A stretch of DNA of 26,400 nucleotides from a bacterium (GTDB lineage Bacteria > UBA6262): positions 1 through 26,400 of the forward strand of contig JAQUQP010000006.1 of NCBI GenBank assembly GCA_028716025.1, given 5' to 3'. The notes under the pieces are model-generated. The model ran no database searches. It was not told the origin of the DNA and worked only from the letters and a program-made list of their open reading frames with translations. Both the position numbers and the translations under genes were made by a program. Of this stretch, positions 15,748 to 24,292 are shown in pieces. The stretch's first letter is position 1. The number at the start of each line of letters is the position of its first letter.

Positions 15748-16209
15748 CTACCATCCTTTTTTTCCCTGCCATGGTTTGTAGGGCACTTCTTTAGAATCCA
15801 AAGTTATCCGATATTCATCCGGTTGTTTATAATTATACAATTGGCTAGGTATATTCATGATCCATGCTTCATTTGCTGAAAAACATTCAAAGCCATGGGC
15901 CACTCCTTCCGGTATGACTAACGCCTGCGGTTTGTCCGAATTTAATTCAAATTCATTGATTTCATTTTTTGTCGCTGAATCTTCCCGCCGATCAAATAAT
16001 ACAACTTTAGCTCTTCCACGAAGAACGCAAAAATAATCCTGTTGCTTCAAGTGATAATGCCAACCTTTTACCCATCCTGGCTTACAAATCGTAATATATG
16101 ACTGGCCAAAAGCCTTGAATTCAGGGGAATCATTCCGTAATATCTCGAATAAAGAACCCCGTTCATCCTTATGCACCACTAAGTCCTTCAGCACCACCCC
16201 AGCTATCAT
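15748..16209 (-). CDS. rmlC: dTDP-4-dehydrorhamnose 3,5-epimerase-family cupin (RmlC role)
   Basis: A 153-residue RmlC-fold cupin when started at the ATG at 16209, which has GGGAG five bases upstream. The frame stays open to 16242 but that extension is repeat-like and GC-rich. Conserved positions include HKDERGSLFEIL, KGWHYH in place of the classical RGLHYQ (the catalytic His is kept), and PEGVAHGFE. The shorter length and altered motif make it a divergent family member. Its place between rmlA and rmlB, with rmlD following, supports the 3,5-epimerase step of dTDP-rhamnose synthesis. Confidence 0.85.
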   Translation of the reverse strand: MIAGVVLKDLVVHKDERGSLFEILRNDSPEFKAFGQSYITICKPGWVKGWHYHLKQQDYFCVLRGRAKVVLFDRREDSATKNEINEFELNSDKPQALVIPEGVAHGFECFSANEAWIMNIPSQLYNYKQPDEYRITLDSKEVPYKPWQGKKGW

Positions 16210-16261
16210 GTTTTCTCCCTTGCCTTTTCTGCCGTCCGCCATCCGCTGACCGCCGTCTGTC
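16210..16261. repeat. GC-rich degenerate repeat in the rmlA-rmlC spacer
   Basis: The minus strand contains GACGGCGG, GCGGATGGCGG and GACGGC in succession between the rmlA stop and the rmlC ribosome-binding site. The composition contrasts with the AT-rich spacers elsewhere in the window. It lengthens the open frame upstream of rmlC but is unlikely to be coding. Confidence 0.4.
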
Positions 16262-17323
16262 CTATAAAACTTCGATCTTAGAACTGTCCCCGACCATGAC
16301 GCGGTAGGCTTGCGGCCGAGAATGTGACTTCTTGATTTCCACGTTTTGGCCGATCAAACTGTCTTCGATCCTCTTAATATCAATAATATGGCTGTTTTCC
16401 AGAACAATACTATGCTCGATCTCGCTGGACTCAATGCACGCACCAAAATAAATTGCCGAATATGGGCCCACATACGAATTAATTACTTTGGCATTTTCTC
16501 CTATAATAGCCGGTCCCCGGACAATACTATTTTCTATGACCGCTCCTTTTTCAATAACTACTTTGCCTTCAATTTTCGATTTAGAGTCGATCCGGCCGTC
16601 ATTCTTGAAAATAAAGGTATCCAGGATAATACTGTTAGCTTCCAGCATATCCTCCAGCTTGCCGGTGTCTTTCCACCAGCCGGTGATAACATGAGGATGC
16701 ACCTTCATCTTTGTATCGATGAGATACTGTATGGCATCGGTGATTTCTAATTCATGGCGCAAACTCGGTTTTATCTTATCAACTGCTTCAAAAATAGATT
16801 GGTCAAACATATAAACACCGCATAAAGCCAGATCACTGCGGGGATGTTTCGGTTTTTCCTCTAACCGTATCACCCGACCCTCTAATAATTCTGCCACCCC
16901 AAATTGTTCCGGATGAGGTACGTGAGCCAGTAGTATCTGTGCATTCGGTTTCTTAGCCATAAATTCTTCAACCAGGGACTTAATACCATCCTTGATCAGG
17001 TTGTCTCCTAAATACATGACAAAACTGTCCTGGCCAATAAAATTCCTGGAGATCTTGACCGCATGAGCCAAACCCAAGGGTTCACTTTGTTCTATATATG
17101 TAATTCTTACGCCCCATTTTCTGCCATCGCCAACTGCCTGTTTTATCTCCTCTTTAGTCTCACCGATCACTATACCTATATCCACGATGCCTGCTTCTTT
17201 AATCGCTTCAATACCATAAAACAGTATCGGTTTATTGGCGATCGGTATCAACTGTTTGGCATTGGTATGGGTGATCGGCCGGAGCCTGGTTCCTTTACCG
17301 CCGCTGAGTATTAACGCCTTCAT
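16262..17323 (-). CDS. rmlA: glucose-1-phosphate thymidylyltransferase, long form (RmlA/StrD type)
   Basis: A 353-residue nucleotidyltransferase with LSGGKGTRLRPITHTNAKQL (6-25), YLGDNLI and the EKPKHPRSDLA segment. The C-terminal part from about residue 240 has hexapeptide-like repeats (NSIVRGPAIIGENAKVINS and following) that form a left-handed beta-helix. This long form, about 60 residues longer than enteric RmlA, is common outside Proteobacteria. It makes dTDP-glucose from glucose 1-phosphate and dTTP. The ATG follows AGGAG. An AT-rich spacer with a repeat and a possible promoter lies upstream, so rmlA may begin a transcription unit. Confidence 0.95.
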   Translation of the reverse strand: MKALILSGGKGTRLRPITHTNAKQLIPIANKPILFYGIEAIKEAGIVDIGIVIGETKEEIKQAVGDGRKWGVRITYIEQSEPLGLAHAVKISRNFIGQDSFVMYLGDNLIKDGIKSLVEEFMAKKPNAQILLAHVPHPEQFGVAELLEGRVIRLEEKPKHPRSDLALCGVYMFDQSIFEAVDKIKPSLRHELEITDAIQYLIDTKMKVHPHVITGWWKDTGKLEDMLEANSIILDTFIFKNDGRIDSKSKIEGKVVIEKGAVIENSIVRGPAIIGENAKVINSYVGPYSAIYFGACIESSEIEHSIVLENSHIIDIKRIEDSLIGQNVEIKKSHSRPQAYRVMVGDSSKIEVL

Positions 17324-17331
17324 AAAATCTC

Positions 17332-17460
17332 CTAAATTTGCAAATTCTGAATTCTATCGCTTCGCTTATGCTAAATTAAGGTTTTTTAATTATACGTATT
17401 TTACCACAATTTAGAATTAGTCCCGGTTTATCGAGACAAGTAATTTGGCATTTAGAATTA
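17332..17460. repeat. intergenic palindromic repeat, copy B
   Basis: The spacer between the rmd-like gene and rmlA carries AATTCTATCG (17350-17359), a short hairpin, and TTATGCTAAATTA followed by a T run, matching the core at 25146-25192. Both edges carry complementary CTAAATTT/ATTTAGAATT-type arms. The stop codon of the rmd-like gene is the first three bases of one arm (TAATTCTAAAT on the minus strand). Confidence 0.65.
17389..17394 (-). promoter_or_regulatory. candidate -10 box upstream of rmlA
   Basis: A perfect TATAAT occurs on the minus strand 66 bases before the rmlA start. The hexamer 17 bases upstream is only a weak -35 (TTCTAA). The spacer is AT-rich repeat sequence, so this may be chance. 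Confidence 0.25.
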
Positions 17461-18417
17461 TATTTTATCACGCCAATAGTTCAAAAGGTCTTCCATGGTC
17501 TGTTTGAACGGGATTTCCGGTTTCCACCCGGTTTGTTTCATAAATTTAGTATTGTCGCCATATAGTATCATCACATCGCTTGGCCGCAATCTGGCGGGAT
17601 CCTCTTTTATTTTGATCGTGTCCTTCATCCTAGAAAAACCGATCAGGGTATTGAGCATTTCTTTTATGCTGATAGTTGTATTGGAGCAGATGTTGTAAAC
17701 TTCACCGGGTTCACACTTTTCAGTAGCCAGCCAATAACCGCGCACAATATCGCGCACATCGGTAAAATCTCTTTTAGCATCCAGGTTACCGACGGAAATA
17801 ACCGGTTCACGTTTGCCTTTTTCTATATCCGCTATCTGCTTGGCAAAATTACTGGTAACAAAATTCTCTCCGCGCCTGGGACCGGTATGGTTGAAGGCTC
17901 TGGTACGCACGGTCTTCAGCTTATAGCTCTGGCAGTACTGGTAACCTAACAAGTCCTGGGCTACCTTGCTTACCGCATAAGGCGACAAAGGACGCAATTG
18001 GTTGGTCTCTTTGATCGGTACTTCATCAGGATAGACCATGCCGTATTCTTCGCTAGAACAGGCTAACTGGATCCAAGGATTGATATGCAACTGTCTGACC
18101 GCTTCAAAGATATTCAATTGCCCGATTATATTCGTATTGAGGGTTTCCGCCGGAGCATTCCAGCTGGTCGGGACAAAACTCTGGGCTGCCAGGTGAAAGA
18201 TCTTATCCGGTTTGGTGCGTTCCAGAACTTTCAGCACTGAACTAAAATCAGTCATATCAAATTCCAGATATTCAAATTTGCCTAGTAAATGGTTTATATT
18301 ATCTTTTTTGGTATACCACCGGTCAACGCCAAATATTTCCACTCCCTTTTGTTTCGTTAAAAATTCAACCATGTGGCTACCGACAAATCCCGCTACTCCC
18401 GTAATCAAACATTTCAT
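17458..18417 (-). CDS. GDP-4-dehydro-6-deoxy-D-mannose reductase-like SDR (RMD/GMD family)
   Basis: A 319-residue extended SDR with ITGVAGFVGSHMVEFL (5-20), HLAAQSFVPTSW, CSSEEYG and a Tyr-xxx-Lys pair in SPYAVSKVAQDL. FNHTGPRRGENFVTSNFAKQ and NLDAKRDFTDVRDIVRGYW are shared by GDP-mannose dehydratases and RMD reductases. The C-terminus (YNICSN..., then EDPARLRPSDV and TGWKPEIPFKQT) matches RMD better, the enzyme that yields GDP-D-rhamnose. A GDP-mannose 4,6-dehydratase partner is not in the window, so the reaction stays uncertain. The ATG at 18417 follows a strong GGAGGAG and lies 20 bases after lptD. Confidence 0.75.
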   Translation of the reverse strand: MKCLITGVAGFVGSHMVEFLTKQKGVEIFGVDRWYTKKDNINHLLGKFEYLEFDMTDFSSVLKVLERTKPDKIFHLAAQSFVPTSWNAPAETLNTNIIGQLNIFEAVRQLHINPWIQLACSSEEYGMVYPDEVPIKETNQLRPLSPYAVSKVAQDLLGYQYCQSYKLKTVRTRAFNHTGPRRGENFVTSNFAKQIADIEKGKREPVISVGNLDAKRDFTDVRDIVRGYWLATEKCEPGEVYNICSNTTISIKEMLNTLIGFSRMKDTIKIKEDPARLRPSDVMILYGDNTKFMKQTGWKPEIPFKQTMEDLLNYWRDKI

Positions 18418-18437
18418 ACTAATCTACTCCTCCTCTT

Positions 18438-20780
18438 TTATTTTCTCCTGATATTCCATTCTTCTTCTATAACGTTATCGGTTACACGCTGGGAATGGAA
18501 GAAACTCATTTTCCGTTCCGGGAACACCTTCAAATTAAACGTTATCCAAACTTGTTCTTCCAGTTGGTACTTGGTCCAGGATAATAACATTTCCCAGCAA
18601 TGCAGGTCACGGAGCAGTTGTACGCTGCGTTCGGTGAGTTTTGTCCCGGTTATCCTTATCCGTTCATTACTTACCCGATACTTCGTATGAAAATTCAATT
18701 GCCAATTATCAGTTACCCAGAAGCCGACATCATTTTGAACATCCAGAAAGCCTGGATCACTCTTCAAATAACTGGCCAGAACCGACAGCGTCCACCGGTT
18801 CCGTCCCATGCGCATATCTGTAGTCACCCGCTGGGTATTGTGCGCCAGGATGTTATATTCTTCTGTCCCGGTTAAAGTAATCCAGTCATTCGGGGTAATG
18901 GTCAAAGTATTGACCAGGTTGCTGAACCGTTCCTTGCGATTTTTCGGATTATCCGGATCATCCGGATTCACCGCTAAAAAATAACCATTATGGATCAGGT
19001 TATAGCCAATACTGGATCTTAGTCTGACCAATTGTTTCCGGGAATAAACTACCACCGGGTCAGTTGTCGAATATTTTTGCAGTAAAGCATCGATATCAAA
19101 AACTGGCGCGTACTGACTTAGTTGCTGGCTTAAAATATCAATCCGCTTACCAGTCATTTTAACCGGTATTTTACCAGAGTCAAAGGTTGAAAATTTGCTT
19201 TGCCAGGGGTATTTTCCCGTTTTTGTCGGTAAAGTCTTGTTTATTCGTATTTTCCTGGCAAATCTGAATTCAAGAGCGGTAGAAACGCTATTCGATATTA
19301 CGCCCCGCGGTTCAGATGGCCTGGACTTGAACTCTTCGGTGTAGCTATGGCTCAGGTCCCAATCCAGATTATCTGTTACCCGGGTACGCAGGTTCAAGTT
19401 GGTAAAATACTGGGTTCGCAGCACATTCTTAGTATCTAGCAGATCTACCCTGTCCTGCCAGCCTTCTAGCAAACCGACTTGCGGGGTTAAAGACATATTA
19501 CGCGTAAGGCCTAGCCTGTTGGTCAAAGTTACATTGGTATTACCATCCCAAAGATAATAACCCTGGCTTTGCGTATATCCTCTTTTGGTCTCCAGATTAT
19601 ACGTAAAATAAAATGGCGCTCGCCGCGAATAACTCCAGGGTAGGCGCATCTGGTTGGTGTTAAAACTTACCCGCGGAGCATAAACATAATCAGGCTTATA
19701 TTCTCCTCGACCAGTGTCTAAACCATTCTCATCTTTTATTGACTGCCAAATATCCCGTCTTTCCCCCAATACCCTGAAAGTATAGGTTTTCTCCAGCTTG
19801 CTTAAAGCTAAATATGACGTAATGTCATTGTTCACCTGGCGCCAAGCTTCCTCTTCATAACGCTTTTGAAAAGTCTGGTCACTTTGCACCTTCACATTCG
19901 CCTGCGCTATCCAGGTCTGATCCAGCCTCTGCCAGTGTGAGACTATCGCGCTCCAGCGTGTGGCTGCCGGCAGGATAGGAGGTTCTAATCTCTCTTTCTG
20001 GCGAATATGATAATAATACCAGGAACCATTCATCCGGTCGGGATAATTATATTCAAACTGGGCCCCTTTTCCCCATCCTAGATATTCCATATAATCCAAA
20101 TACAACCGTCCATAGGTATTATCGGTAAGGGGATAACCATAAACGACTTTAACAAAATCACCTTCGGTGCTATTATGGCCAACATAGACATTCAGGGTGT
20201 ATTTCTTGTTTTTCAAGGACTGGTAATAGACCGGAAAATATAAGACCGGGAGATCTCCGATATACAACCGCGCATGATGGCAGATCAAGTATTTTTTCGG
20301 GTACACCGCGATCCGGCTGGCTCTTATCCGGAAATGCGGTTGTTCCAAATCACAAGTAGTCATATAACCCGTAGGCAAGTACATTTTTTCCGGCCCCTGT
20401 CGCTCCATTTGTGGTCCGGTTATATACCATTTGTATGAATATATTTTACCGTAAGAAAGTACCCCTTGCTTGGTTTTCAGATTATAGGTTACTGCTTGCC
20501 CGCTCAGATCTTGGTCTTTATCTTTGCCGATAACATGTCCTTCCGCGGTTATGGTTTCATCTTTTAAATTGTAAAAGATCTCATCAGCCTCCAGGTACAT
20601 GTCCCCTGAAGTTACCTGAACATGGCCACTGCCATAGACCAGGTCTTTTTGCTTCTGGTATTCCAGGTAATCAGCTTTGATATCCACAGGGCTGTCTGCT
20701 TCTTCAGCAGCAGCTTCTAATAATAAAAAAGAATTGAAGATTATAAAAAAGGCAGCTATGCCGCTTAATTTTTTGGCCAT
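18438..20780 (-). CDS. lptD: LPS-assembly outer-membrane protein LptD (OstA/Imp)
   Basis: A 780-residue protein with a signal peptide (hydrophobic GIAAFFIIFNSFLLLEAAA, about 7-25). An OstA/LptA-like beta-jellyroll domain spans about 30-130 (DIKADYLEYQKQKDLVYGSGHVQV; later TAEGHVIGKDKDQDL). A long Tyr/Trp/Arg-rich C-terminal region with alternating strand patterns is consistent with the LptD barrel. Segments TCDLEQPHFRIRASRI and LYIGDLPVLYFPVYY are typical of the family. LptD inserts LPS into the outer leaflet, so it marks a diderm host and fits the O-antigen genes downstream. It starts 2 bases after the ROK kinase stop without a clear ribosome-binding site, implying translational coupling. 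Confidence 0.92.
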   Translation of the reverse strand: MAKKLSGIAAFFIIFNSFLLLEAAAEEADSPVDIKADYLEYQKQKDLVYGSGHVQVTSGDMYLEADEIFYNLKDETITAEGHVIGKDKDQDLSGQAVTYNLKTKQGVLSYGKIYSYKWYITGPQMERQGPEKMYLPTGYMTTCDLEQPHFRIRASRIAVYPKKYLICHHARLYIGDLPVLYFPVYYQSLKNKKYTLNVYVGHNSTEGDFVKVVYGYPLTDNTYGRLYLDYMEYLGWGKGAQFEYNYPDRMNGSWYYYHIRQKERLEPPILPAATRWSAIVSHWQRLDQTWIAQANVKVQSDQTFQKRYEEEAWRQVNNDITSYLALSKLEKTYTFRVLGERRDIWQSIKDENGLDTGRGEYKPDYVYAPRVSFNTNQMRLPWSYSRRAPFYFTYNLETKRGYTQSQGYYLWDGNTNVTLTNRLGLTRNMSLTPQVGLLEGWQDRVDLLDTKNVLRTQYFTNLNLRTRVTDNLDWDLSHSYTEEFKSRPSEPRGVISNSVSTALEFRFARKIRINKTLPTKTGKYPWQSKFSTFDSGKIPVKMTGKRIDILSQQLSQYAPVFDIDALLQKYSTTDPVVVYSRKQLVRLRSSIGYNLIHNGYFLAVNPDDPDNPKNRKERFSNLVNTLTITPNDWITLTGTEEYNILAHNTQRVTTDMRMGRNRWTLSVLASYLKSDPGFLDVQNDVGFWVTDNWQLNFHTKYRVSNERIRITGTKLTERSVQLLRDLHCWEMLLSWTKYQLEEQVWITFNLKVFPERKMSFFHSQRVTDNVIEEEWNIRRK

Positions 20781-20782
20781 TT

Positions 20783-21733
20783 TTATTCGCTTAATACCAG
20801 CATTGCCGCTCCGATCACTCCGGCTTCTTCGCCCAATTTTGCCCGCACGATCTTTACGTCATGCAGCGATACTGCCAGGGCCCGTTCCTTAATAGTTTTC
20901 ATCATAGGATCTGAGATCAACTTGCCGGCGTTGGCTACTCCCCCTCCGATAATGATCTTTTCCGGATTAAAAATATTAATCAAGCTGGCCAAGCCCACTC
21001 CCAGATACAAGCCCGTCTCCTGCCATAATTCCAGAGCTAGCGCGTCCTTGTAAAATGCGGCTTCCTCTAAAATCTTGGGGGTAATCTTGGAAAGGCTTCC
21101 TTCTACTAATCTGGTAATGATGCTTTTTTTACCGGCTTTTAATTTTTCAATACAACGGTCCCTGATATGCGGTGCTCCAACATAAGCTTCCATGCAGCCA
21201 TGATTGCCGCAATTACACTTCCGGCCTTTGGATTCAACCGTAATGTGCCCAATCTCCCCGGCCCCTCCGCCCACGCCCCGGTAGATTTTACCATCAATAA
21301 TAATGCCTCCGCCAACACCGGTACCCAAAGTAACACAAATAACGCTTTGCGCTCCCTTGCCGGCACCAAACAAATATTCCCCATAGCAAGCTACATTCGC
21401 GTCATTATCTATAAATACCGGAAGCTTGCATTCTTTTTTAATCTCTTTCACAATGGGTACATTATGCCAGCGCAGGTTGGGAGAAAATTGGATCACTCCT
21501 TTGGAGTGGTCGATCTGTCCCGCGGCACCGATGCCTATGCCCACGATCTGATTACTGTTAATATCCCTAATCAACACTTTTATATTTTCAATAATAGTTT
21601 TTATTATATAGCGAGCATCTTTATCTGCCTGTGTGGATATCTTTACTTTATTTTTGATCTTACCTTTAAGGTCAACCAGAGCGATAGTAATATTTGTTCC
21701 GCCCAAGTCAACTCCAACGCTGTATTTAGACAT
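20783..21733 (-). CDS. ROK-family sugar kinase (glucokinase-like)
   Basis: With the ATG at 21733 the protein is 316 residues and begins MSKYSVGVDLGGTNITIALV, placing the phosphate-binding DLGGTN at residues 9-14. A GGGGTGG sequence just upstream favours this start over one 12 bases earlier. The family's zinc motif CNCGNHGCMEAYVG and the substrate motif FIDNDANVACYGE are present, as is GTGVGGGIIIDGKIYRG. It lacks an N-terminal helix-turn-helix, so it is a kinase rather than a NagC/XylR-type repressor. Glucose is the most likely substrate; glucose 6-phosphate would feed the nucleotide-sugar genes downstream, but other hexoses cannot be excluded. Confidence 0.9.
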   Translation of the reverse strand: MSKYSVGVDLGGTNITIALVDLKGKIKNKVKISTQADKDARYIIKTIIENIKVLIRDINSNQIVGIGIGAAGQIDHSKGVIQFSPNLRWHNVPIVKEIKKECKLPVFIDNDANVACYGEYLFGAGKGAQSVICVTLGTGVGGGIIIDGKIYRGVGGGAGEIGHITVESKGRKCNCGNHGCMEAYVGAPHIRDRCIEKLKAGKKSIITRLVEGSLSKITPKILEEAAFYKDALALELWQETGLYLGVGLASLINIFNPEKIIIGGGVANAGKLISDPMMKTIKERALAVSLHDVKIVRAKLGEEAGVIGAAMLVLSE

Positions 21734-21754
21734 CAGCCACCCCATATATGAAAC

Positions 21755-21784
21755 AATTTCTAAATTCTAAATCCGAATATCTAA
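21755..21784. repeat. fragment of the CTAAATT-type intergenic repeat
   Basis: AATTTCTAAATTCTAAATCC and following bases lie in the 104-base spacer between the ABC ATPase stop and the ROK kinase start. They resemble the arms of the repeats at 17332-17460 and 25133-25230. Nothing else recognisable is in the spacer apart from a pair of CGCGGATT words near 21800-21830. Confidence 0.45.
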
Positions 21785-21837
21785 CCCTAGGAAAATCAAT
21801 CCGCGCGATGCTATTCCATAATCCGCGTAATTTCTTT

Positions 21838-22956
21838 CTAAATAATGGTTTTTTCTGTTTCCGCGTCAAAGATGTGTATTTTATTCATGTTAAAAACAAC
21901 TTCCAGGTCTTTTTCAACTTCGGCTTTTACATGCGAATCAAGCTTGGCCAGGAATAGGTTATTACCAGAAGACAAGTGGACATAGATCTCACTGCCCATA
22001 GGTTCGATCACATCAACTTTCATCTTCACCGGGCAACAACCGGGTATACTGCGAGCAAAGAATTTATCATATATATCCTCTGGCCTGATCCCGAACACAA
22101 CTTTCTTATCCACACAATTAGCCAATAGGTCAGAGAGCGGGCTGTTAATCTTCAAACTAAGCTTCCCTTCTTCCAAGTACAATCCGTCACTTTTCTTTAT
22201 TACAGTACATTCAATGAAATTCATTGGAGGACTACCGATAAAACCCGCCACAAATTTGTTCACTGGTTTATCATAAAGGGTTAAAGGATCGGCTATCTGC
22301 TGGATCAAGCCGTCTTTCATCACGACGATCTTGTCTCCCATGGTCATAGCTTCGATCTGGTCATGAGTCACATAAATAATAGTCGCTTCCAGTTTACGGT
22401 GTATTTTCTTGATCTCCGTACGCATCTGAACCCGCAGTTTTGCGTCCAGATTACTGAGCGGTTCATCAAACAAAAATACTTTTGGCCTCCTGACTATCGC
22501 TCGGCCCACAGCGACTCTCTGTCTCTGCCCTCCGGACAGCGCTTTCGGTTTACGGTTCAAAAGGTGGGTTATGCTCAATATTTCAGCCGCTTCCTCCACT
22601 CTTTCCTTGATCTCTTTTTTAGGTAATTTACGCAGTTTCAGGCCAAATGCCATATTATTAAAAACAGTCATATGCGGATACAGGGCATAATTTTGGAAAA
22701 CCATAGCGATATTCCGGTCCTTAGGTTGCATATTATTGACCATAGTATCACCAATCCAGATCTCCCCTTCAGTGGCTTCTTCCAGTCCCGCCACCATACG
22801 CAGCGTTGTGGTTTTACCGCACCCTGAAGGACCGACAAAGATACAAAATTCCTTATCTTTGATCTCCAAGTTAAACTCTTTTACTGCCCAGACATCTTCA
22901 CCGCTTTTCTTGCTTTTAAACAGCTTGCCTACGTGTTTTAACACCACATCAGCCAT
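21838..22956 (-). CDS. ABC transporter ATP-binding protein, MalK/UgpC/MsmX family
   Basis: A 372-residue sugar-ABC ATPase with Walker [10 protein letters not shown] (42-50), the Q-loop in [13 protein letters not shown], signature [14 protein letters not shown] (139-152), Walker [17 protein letters not shown] (159-174) and the switch His in [10 protein letters not shown]. The C-terminal 130 residues form the TOBE/OB regulatory domain (GIRPEDIYD). Such ATPases energise carbohydrate importers. No permease or binding protein is nearby, so it is probably a shared ATPase of the MsmX type serving importers encoded elsewhere. The ATG has AGAGGAGAG upstream; the gene follows folC by 31 bases. Confidence 0.95.
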   Translation of the reverse strand: MADVVLKHVGKLFKSKKSGEDVWAVKEFNLEIKDKEFCIFVGPSGCGKTTTLRMVAGLEEATEGEIWIGDTMVNNMQPKDRNIAMVFQNYALYPHMTVFNNMAFGLKLRKLPKKEIKERVEEAAEILSITHLLNRKPKALSGGQRQRVAVGRAIVRRPKVFLFDEPLSNLDAKLRVQMRTEIKKIHRKLEATIIYVTHDQIEAMTMGDKIVVMKDGLIQQIADPLTLYDKPVNKFVAGFIGSPPMNFIECTVIKKSDGLYLEEGKLSLKINSPLSDLLANCVDKKVVFGIRPEDIYDKFFARSIPGCCPVKMKVDVIEPMGSEIYVHLSSGNNLFLAKLDSHVKAEVEKDLEVVFNMNKIHIFDAETEKTII

Positions 22957-22987
22957 GTTTCTCTCCTCTTACTTTAATTTTGATCTT

Positions 22988-24238
22988 TTATTCTTGATTT
23001 TTTAATATTTCTTTTCTCGCCTCACCAACCGTATATAATGAACCAGTGACAGTCACTAGGTCTTTTTTCCCGGCTAAGCGTAACGCTCTTTTAATAGCCT
23101 GCGGAATACTTTTTGCTATTAACACCTCAGTGCCGGCCGGCCATAATTTTTTAATTTTTTGCGGGGACAAAGCTCTCTCTGAAACAGGCCGTACTAATAT
23201 AACCTGATCGGCCAATGAAGCAATGATCCCTACCATCTGTCGATAATCTTTATCTTTTAAAACGCCAAAGACCAAAATAAGTTTATTTATGCCGGATTTC
23301 CTGGTCCCAAGCTCCTCTGCCAGGGATCTCATCCCGGCTGGGTTATGAGCGCCATCTAGTAAAACAGTCACGGGTCCCGAGTCACGGGTCCCGAGTCTAA
23401 ACTCTTCAAGACGACCAGGCCAAAATACCTTTGCTAAACCCTGTTTAACTGCCTTTTCCGATATTTTAAAACCTTGTCGCTGTAATTCCTTGATCACAGC
23501 TATAGCGCAGGCAGCATTTACTTTTTGATGCAATCCTCTAAGCCCGATATTCCAGCCCGCCGGTATTTTGATACTTTTATCTGCTCTGATCAGCCTGGCT
23601 TCTTGCTCACGACATTGTTTCCTGAGCACTGCCAATACTTCAGGTTGTGTGGCAGCAGTCACAACAATGCCGTTCTTTTTAATGATAGCTGCTTTTTCCC
23701 CAGCGATCTTTTTTAAAGTATTACCCAGGTACTCGGTATGGTCATAATCTACATTAGTGATCACTGATACCAGGGGGCTTTTCAACACATTGGTAGCGTC
23801 AAGCCGGCCACCCATACCTGTTTCAATAATAGCTACGTCAACTTTTTCCCGGTCAAAATAAATATATGCCATTGCGGTTAGTATTTCGAAATAAGTCAAC
23901 TTTATCCGCAGGGAATCACAAACTTTCCGCACTTCACAGATCAAACCGGCAAACGCGGCACGGTCAATATCCTTCCGGTTGATCTGTATGCGCTCGGTCA
24001 CTTCCGCCAAATGCGGAGAAGTATATAGCCCTGTTCTCCTTCCTGCGGCTTGCAGGATACTGGCTAGAAAAGCACAAACTGAGCCTTTGCCGTTAGTCCC
24101 GGCAATGTGGACCACCGGTATCCGGTCCTGTGGATCATTAAAATTCACCAGTACCTTGGCGATCCTTTTCAGGTCAAATTGCACCCCGAGCAAAGCTAAG
24201 CTTTCCAGATAGCGGACAGCGTCACTAAAAGAACTCAT
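22988..24238 (-). CDS. folC: folylpolyglutamate synthase / dihydrofolate synthase
   Basis: A 416-residue Mur-ligase-family enzyme when started at the ATG at 24238 (MSSFSDAVRYLESL, the usual family opening). The frame is open 30 bases further to a TTG at 24268, and neither start has a strong ribosome-binding site. Motifs include the P-loop HIAGTNGKGSV, YTSPHLAEVTERI, DYDHTEYLGNTLKKIAGEKA and LLDGAHNPAG. It adds glutamate to dihydropteroate or folates. Residues around RLGTRDSGPVT are encoded by a 14-base tandem repeat and appear to be an extra loop. The accD-folC order is widely conserved in Gram-negative bacteria. Confidence 0.95.
   Translation of the reverse strand: MSSFSDAVRYLESLALLGVQFDLKRIAKVLVNFNDPQDRIPVVHIAGTNGKGSVCAFLASILQAAGRRTGLYTSPHLAEVTERIQINRKDIDRAAFAGLICEVRKVCDSLRIKLTYFEILTAMAYIYFDREKVDVAIIETGMGGRLDATNVLKSPLVSVITNVDYDHTEYLGNTLKKIAGEKAAIIKKNGIVVTAATQPEVLAVLRKQCREQEARLIRADKSIKIPAGWNIGLRGLHQKVNAACAIAVIKELQRQGFKISEKAVKQGLAKVFWPGRLEEFRLGTRDSGPVTVLLDGAHNPAGMRSLAEELGTRKSGINKLILVFGVLKDKDYRQMVGIIASLADQVILVRPVSERALSPQKIKKLWPAGTEVLIAKSIPQAIKRALRLAGKKDLVTVTGSLYTVGEARKEILKNQE
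23367..23394. repeat. 14-base tandem repeat inside folC
   Basis: Two exact copies of GTCACGGGTCCCGA lie side by side and are followed by a partial third copy (GTC). Each unit contains the near-palindrome CGGGTCCCG. It encodes part of LGTRDSGPVT just before the conserved LLDGAHNPAG segment. Confidence 0.85.
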
Positions 24239-24292
24239 TTTTTTATTATAACACATCGAATCACTCAACTACAATCTCTTTTACTTTCAGGG

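Noticed and set aside
17324..17457. CRISPR-like or tandem array in the AT-rich spacer
   Set aside because: The repeat words are palindromic and not regularly spaced; there are no unique spacers of constant length.
21167..21751. 194-codon plus-strand open frame
   Set aside because: It is antisense to the ROK kinase, which has all its family motifs.
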